Below are positions 58,721-64,000 of a DNA stretch of 64,000 nucleotides, piece by piece. This DNA comes from Endomychus coccineus (taxonomy: Eukaryota; Arthropoda; Insecta; Coleoptera; Endomychidae): NCBI GenBank assembly GCA_958510875.1, contig OY294070.1, positions 9,424,001 to 9,488,000 on the forward strand, given 5' to 3'. Below the pieces are notes generated by a model. It was not told where the DNA came from, did no database searches, and saw nothing but the letters and a program-made list of their open reading frames with translations. The position numbers and the translations under genes were made by a program. Position 1 is the first letter of the stretch. Every line of letters begins with the position of its first letter.

Positions 58721-60357
58721 CAGTGGCGGCTCCTCGAAGAAGGCTAAGGGGGCTCAGACTCCTCAAAAATTTATCTTGTTGATCATTCTTCATTTTATTT
58801 CCTGTTTCTCTAATAATTTTTTAAATTTTACAATTAATTCCCCGTTCTCAGTAGTTATTTTTAATCTGGCAACAGTGCCCTGAGGCTAGACTCTCTATAT
58901 ATCTCAAACGCTGAGCATGTGTTGTTCAACACAGTTGCTGTTTTTCCGACCAGTCAATCGCCAAATAGCGTGAAACAGCGAAAATTGCAACACCCTCTGG
59001 AGGCTAGCCTGCCGCCCGCCTTTAAGTTCAGTACAGTCGGTGTGGTACGGAATACGACACATGCGTGTTGCGTCAGTGCTTGTTTTGTTTTATGCGGGTA
59101 TAATGGTTGAGTGCACCACGCGAAATAAGATTAGATTAGAATTCGTCTGTTCGGTAAATTATTAATTGTAAAAATGGACAACTAGTGGAAAGATTTTTAG
59201 GGTTCTACGATGTTAGTTCGGGAAGAACAGCGGTCAATTTATTCAATTTTTTAATGGAAACATTTCAACGATTCGACTTTGCGAATAAATCAGACTTACG
59301 ACGGCATCTGTAATGGCGGGAAATTTAAACGGTCTTCAAACAAACGAACGTAAGTTTTAAATAACATAGTAGGAAACAGAATTCCCTGTAATGCTCGAAC
59401 TCGATGGAATTTTACATCACGTGTAATGTTTAGTTTACCATCCATAAAAATAAAGACAAATTAATTGAAACATTTGATTTTATATTAAACAGTGATTGAT
59501 GACTTTTCAACAGATCAGGTTTCATTAAATGCTGCTGTTGGTTTAAAATCTTATTTAGAAAATGAAGAATTTTTGTTTTTTCTTGATACTTTTAAATTTA
59601 TATTTGAACAAACTGATCTTATTTTTCAAATTTTACAACATAAATTCACTAATATAATTCATTCAAGAGATTGTTTAAAGCATCTCATTGATAAAATTTC
59701 AAGTTTCCGTTATACAGAATTTAATTTTAATATTTTGTTTGGAAATTATTCAACTGATAAAATATAATTTTTTTGATAAAATATATGATAGATAATGATT
59801 TGCAACAAGTCTTACCTCAGTTTTATAAACTACTTTGTTTGACGTCACCATTCCTGGCACGTCGGTATCGGTGGAGAGATCATTTTCTACTCTCAAACGA
59901 ATTAAAACATACATGCGAAATACAATGGGCCAAAATCGTTTATACAATGTTAGTTTAATATCTATTGAAAAAGATTCAGTAAAACACTTAAAACATAATG
60001 ATACATTTTATGATAATATTATTGATCATTTTTCGCAAATTAAAGACCGTAGAATTTCGTTAATATATAAAAAAGTTGATAAAATTAATAAAAAAAAAAC
60101 AAAATATGAAAAATTCCAAAAAAAAAGAAAAAAAATTAAAAATCCAAAAAAAAAAAAAAAACGAACGAAAAAAAATTTGTGGGCAAGAGAAACTATACCT
60201 CCACGTTGGTTCTTGCTGGGTAACAATTAATTTTGTCACTGGAGTAGCTGGTACGGTCGCTGCGCGAAGGTTAAATTAATTGACTGAATATAGTATATTT
60301 TTACAAAAACGTTTTATGTCCAGCCTCCTCTCTCAAAAAGTTCACGAGCCGCCACTG
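58721..60357 (+). mobile_element. Inner hAT element (1637 bp)
   Basis: TIR CAGTGGCGGCTC / GAGCCGCCACTG; TSD TTATGGAT (58713-58720) and TTATGGCT (60358-60365), 7 of 8. Carries an internally deleted transposase on the plus strand. Confidence 0.88.
59492..60090 (+). pseudogene. hAT transposase C-terminal part of the inner element
   Basis: FSTDQVSLNAAVGLKSYLENEEFLFFLDTF from 59492, frameshift near 59768, then VTIPGTSVSVERSFSTLKRIKTYMRN, QNRLYNVSLISIEKD and a poly-Lys tail. ZMYM1-like hAT dimerisation domain. DDE core absent. Confidence 0.78.
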
Positions 60358-60365
60358 TTATGGCT

Positions 60366-61337
60366 AATTGAATAATTCGAATACAATTCCGAGCCCTATG
60401 TCAGTATACCTACCTATGTGAAATCAATTCCACCATATTGACCCAATAAAGCCAAAATCACAGCTTTCCTATAGGTAACCTCCAATTAAACATAATCACC
60501 TTCTACCAGAAGACAACAATTGGTAGCTCTAATACCAAAATCTAGTGCATGCCTTTCCAAGGGGATACAAAGAGGGTAGGCAGTAGAAGTTTATTTTTCA
60601 ACGCCTTTTTGAATGGTATATTGGGAGGATTTAAAAGTTGCCTGGAATGGTGACTCTCACAGTAGACCTTGAGACTCAAAGGCTCATAACCCCCCATAAA
60701 GGGTTTTCTTCACCTCCGCAAAAAAATATGCTTTAAAAAAATGAAAAAACATGTCTCAAGTATCCTCATTTTACAATATTCTGTATACCGTAACTAATAG
60801 TGCGTAGGTACTCCAAATCTTAATTACATTACAAATTATGCAGCATCTCATACAATAAATGACTAAAACTTTAAACATCGTTTAACAATAGAACCGCGCT
60901 AATTTTTATCGTTAAGTTCCATGTTTGTTTTCTCTCATCATTTGAAGGTTAGTAAATAAGTATTAGATTATCGGAGCCTAAAAATATCACATTTCTGGCT
61001 GTATCGAAATGGAATAATAATGCAACATGATAATAGATATGTGATAACGAAATAAAAAGGCAATTACCTGATTAAAACACACGTGTAAATAATAATAGAC
61101 CGGAGTATAGTTGGATTTAGGAAAACTTGTGAGAAGTGAATCATCTATTTATTATATGATTAAGTGCATAAACATAACGTAAGTAATTATTAAGCTTAGA
61201 CGTTGTAATTTTGTTTGAAAAAAATGTAAAATTTGATTGAAACGCGTATTTCGAAAGTATACTTGAAAGCGGCAAGACAGGATGCGGTCTTGGTGAACGT
61301 TCCCAATGAAAGATGGTGGTCACAAGAGAAAACGTAC
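60366..61337. other. No gene seen
   Basis: After the outer hAT end (60398) no recognisable coding or repeat feature to 61337. Confidence 0.35.
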
Positions 61338-63990
61338 CTATTTTTTGTACATAAAATCCATTCTCCCATTTTTCATGCTAGAAAAAACGTCTATGACTTT
61401 GTTGTCAAAATCCGGGATAGAATGGACGAACTTCTTTTCTATTGATAGGATCGCCAATGCGTTCAGTCGATCTTCTGACATTGTACTTCTCAGAAAAGTT
61501 TTGATGCGTTTGAGGGTGGAAAAACATCGTTCACATTATGCTGTCGATACGGGCGTTGTACAAATAATATCCAACAGTTTGTATGTTTCCGTCAAAACCT
61601 TTTTCAGGTTGTTGTCTGTTATGAACACTAAAAGTAGCAAAATGCCACCTACGTCACGCATGTCATCGCGCTCATAAATTGCTGAAAGTTTAATTTTACA
61701 CTGTCCTACATAGGATAAGATTTTATAAGTTTTTAAATTTTAAGAATCAAATAATTTTGCTTCAATTAAGTGATCCTAAATAGGTCGCTAATTTGGCTTA
61801 AAATAGTGTCACATACTTCCTTTGCAATAACGTCTCTGTTATCTCCAACTGTCGTTTTTTGTCTTTTCCTAGCAGGTTCTTCATTATTGCGTTCTTAATT
61901 GTCACTGTCAGTAGAATTTCTAATTCGTTGGAATTGCCTTCTGTAGTCGAGCACGATCAATCCCGCGCGCATTTGAGTCTGATAAAATAAAATATTTCCT
62001 ACCAGTAGAGGCAATTGCGAAGGTTTAACAAGGCTAAGGTTCTCAACGATAAGAAAGGAAAAACCACAACCCCCCCATTATATGGGGGACCTAAGATCTG
62101 GCCTACGGAGTCTAGTAATAAAGTCGGATCTAGACAGAGAACTCTAACATAACAATAGGGCATACACAATAGATCTGAAGAGGTCGCACGGTGGTGAGGC
62201 TCCTAGCCCACAAGCCCCATAAAACTATAAAAGTAATGTGGTTAGTATCCCACGAGTTTGTTTTGGTTTCTACACAGATTTATCTTTTGAAGATCAAACC
62301 ATTACAAATGACAATATAAAGTGTCGAGATTTTCTCTACCAAATCGATCCGTTAAATGAAGCTTTTTATAAATATACAGTTTCTCTCAATTTTTCTGAAT
62401 GTATCGTGATTGATTGGGATATTAATGATCTTCGATTTGTCATTCGTTATGATAAGTATATCCAGGAAGAATACAAGTTGGTTAAGGATTTTTATTAACT
62501 ATTAATTGCCTATGTAAATTGAAAAAAATCGCATTCGCAATCTTGTGTTTAAAGGAAATTTGGAAGAGTGACACCTCTCTAATGAAATATTTGCAATAAA
62601 CAGACTCAACCATTATAGTTTATTAGTAAAAATCGAAATTTAGTCCAAGCATTTAAGGAGGAGAATCGACGGTTTTTGTCCGAATTTTAGCGAGTTCTAA
62701 TTTTGGTCTATTCTTATGTATTTTGACACGCTGAACACGATGGTGTAGTTTAAACTGTGCTCGAAAAACTATGTCAATTTTTTGAACCCAAAAATAGCCA
62801 TTTTTTGATATTTTGCGTTTTCAGACAAATTTATGGGTTGACGGGCAATTCAAATGTTTCAATAAACCACTTGCTTCACTGATAGTAACTAAATCCATCC
62901 CATCTTTGTCAATAATTTTGTCTAAACGTTCTTTGAAAGAATCCTGGTGTTCAAATAATGTGTTCACAGTTCGACTTTTGAAAATCCAGCGTGTATGAAT
63001 AGCGCGTGGTTATCTACGTTTGATTATTTCATCAAGAAGTACCATTCGTTTTGGTGATCGAGAAGAAAAAGTTTGAAAATGACTACAAATTTGCATAGAA
63101 AATGACTACAAATTTGCATATAAAATGTTCACTTTTTTATTGCACTGTGCCGCTCGTGCAATAATTAAATTAAATTGTAAGAGTGAATATAATGTGCATG
63201 TGGAAATGTTCTTTTGATAATGACTTGGACACGATTTGTCTTACCACTCATCACTGACGCCCCATCGTAACTTTGAGCGACTAGTTTATTGTTATCAGAC
63301 ACAGAAGGAGAATTTAAAATAGTTTGCAATAATTCATTCAGCAAATGTTTTTGCTAACACATCAACATTGTGTGTGTCCATTCGGCTTAAGAAACACCAA
63401 AAGCATTCAAAAATTCGTCCATTAAACACGTATCGAAGAATAACAACCATTTGCTGATGATTAGAGGTGTCTGTAGTTTCATCGGCCTCCAAAGCAATGA
63501 AATTAGCAGATTTAATTCCTACTTCCTACTTAAATTTGCAACATTGCATCTACCAATTTTTGAGACGCCTTTAAACACTTGTGAACCTGAACCGTTCATA
63601 TGTATTGCAAGCACAGCACTAATTCAGCTGCAAAGTTGATTAAGCCTACATACATACCTGGATTTTCCGACGTCAATGTCTTATTATGGCTTCGTAACGC
63701 CAATTCAAAGGCTCCGCAATATTTTGTACACATAATTAACCGCCGTAAAATATGAAGATTTTTATCCACAACTTCGTTGTACTTGATTTTATGTCGCAAA
63801 TAGGCACTGTCTAACTGTTCACGTATGTCCACTTTGCATACACTAGAATCCATGCATGCATTCATGTGAGAAACGGAATTTTCGTATTCCTTTGCCCTCT
63901 CTGCGATGTGTTTTGAATCATTCAACCCTTGTTTATCCCACGCACTAACCGCTTTCTTAAAAATTAGGCACATAAAACATAAAAGTTTAT
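61338..63990 (-). pseudogene. ZMYM1-like hAT transposase relic, interrupted
   Basis: Minus strand from the right edge: SAWDKQGLNDSKHIAERAKEYENS, HNKTLTSENPGMYVGLINFAAEL, LVAQSYDGASVMSG (DDE region), TRWIFKSRTVNTLFEH and EASGLLKHL near 62830; resumes at about 61985 with RNSTDSDN, VGDNRDVIAKEVCD, then TPVSTA-stop-CERCFSTLKRIKTFLRSTMSEDRL and ending MDFMYKK at 61338. Several stops and frameshifts. The 5' end continues outside the window. Confidence 0.8.
61990..62830. other. Foreign insertion within the hAT relic, with an 86-aa frame
   Basis: Separates two collinear parts of the transposase. Includes a C-run with GGGGGACC hairpin-like stretch near 62070-62090 and an open frame 62238-62498 (plus) with DLSFEDQTITNDNIKCRDFL and YIQEEYKLVKDFY. 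Not recognised. Limits are approximate; no TSD identified. Confidence 0.45.
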
Positions 63991-64000
63991 TTGTTACTAG

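Larger units (their letters stand above)
57854..60398 (-). mobile_element. Outer hAT element, split by a second hAT
   Basis: Ends read TAGGG(G/C)TCGGAATT in inverted orientation. TSD TGTCAGCA (57846-57853) and TGTCAGTA (60399-60406), 7 of 8; the exact left base may be 57856. Subterminal AATATTTGAATATTTG arrays at 57880-58060 and 58560-58700. Contains a transposase C-terminus. Confidence 0.75.

Noticed and set aside
60026..60279. Lys-rich and Phe-rich frames
   Set aside because: Shadows of a poly-A stretch at the end of the inner hAT transposase.
61233..61677. Plus-strand frames of 70 and 123 codons
   Set aside because: Antisense shadows of the minus-strand hAT transposase C-terminus.

Overview
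This window is AT-rich eukaryotic DNA, almost certainly from an insect. The evidence is an intron-split, insect-type fatty acyl-CoA reductase, an insect-style C2H2 zinc-finger gene, and a dense mix of insect transposable elements (Jockey/R1-like non-LTR, Penelope-like, hAT, Crypton, Helentron, foldback). Beetle-like features are suggestive, but the order cannot be fixed from sequence alone. No bacterial genes, operons, rRNA, tRNA or CRISPR arrays were seen.

True host genes are few. (1) 15183-32213, minus strand: a complete fatty acyl-CoA reductase (FAR). I rebuilt it as eight coding exons with consistent splice phases, giving 502 aa. Its introns are packed with transposon debris: an LTR with primer-binding site in intron 7, a 926-bp palindrome and a Penelope-like element in intron 4, non-LTR remnants in introns 3 and 2, and tandem primer-binding-like sites in intron 1. 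(2) 6947-7435, plus strand: the last exon of a Gln-rich, RG-containing protein whose earlier exons I cannot place. (3) 55442-56372, plus strand: a two-exon gene for a 290-aa protein with six C2H2 fingers.

Layout. 1-700: right arm of a foldback repeat. 880-1560: Penelope LTR with a hammerhead-like motif, then a non-LTR RNase H remnant. 2.3-6.5 kb: dispersed non-coding repeats. 6.9-7.9 kb: Gln-rich exon and 3'UTR. 9.3-10.6 kb: Penelope LTR scrap, then a Crypton-type tyrosine recombinase remnant carrying five 108-bp in-frame repeats. 10.6-15.2 kb: no gene seen. 15.2-32.2 kb: FAR. 32.3-37.2 kb: non-LTR fragments and a Helentron-like element. 38.0-40.7 kb: foldback element with a 143-bp tandem array and a nested MITE. 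41.4-41.8 kb: second Crypton remnant. 44.5-45.5 kb: TIR element sharing a core with the Helentron-like copy. 45.8-46.4 kb: third recombinase-like remnant. 47.8-49.2 kb: ZMYM/TTF-type hAT. 49.5-52.1 kb: non-LTR scrap, tandem repeat, and a hAT whose empty site is preserved nearby. 52.2-53.2 kb: Helentron endonuclease remnant. 54.1-54.8 kb: non-LTR RT. 55.4-56.9 kb: zinc-finger gene. 57.85-60.4 kb: a hAT nested inside a hAT. 61.3-64.0 kb: another hAT, interrupted by about 0.85 kb of foreign sequence.

I found no convincing new multi-gene system. The most unusual items are the repeat-expanded Crypton tail, three separate tyrosine-recombinase relics in 36 kb, the roughly 650-bp module shared by two unrelated element types, and several insertions whose target duplications or empty sites can be read directly.
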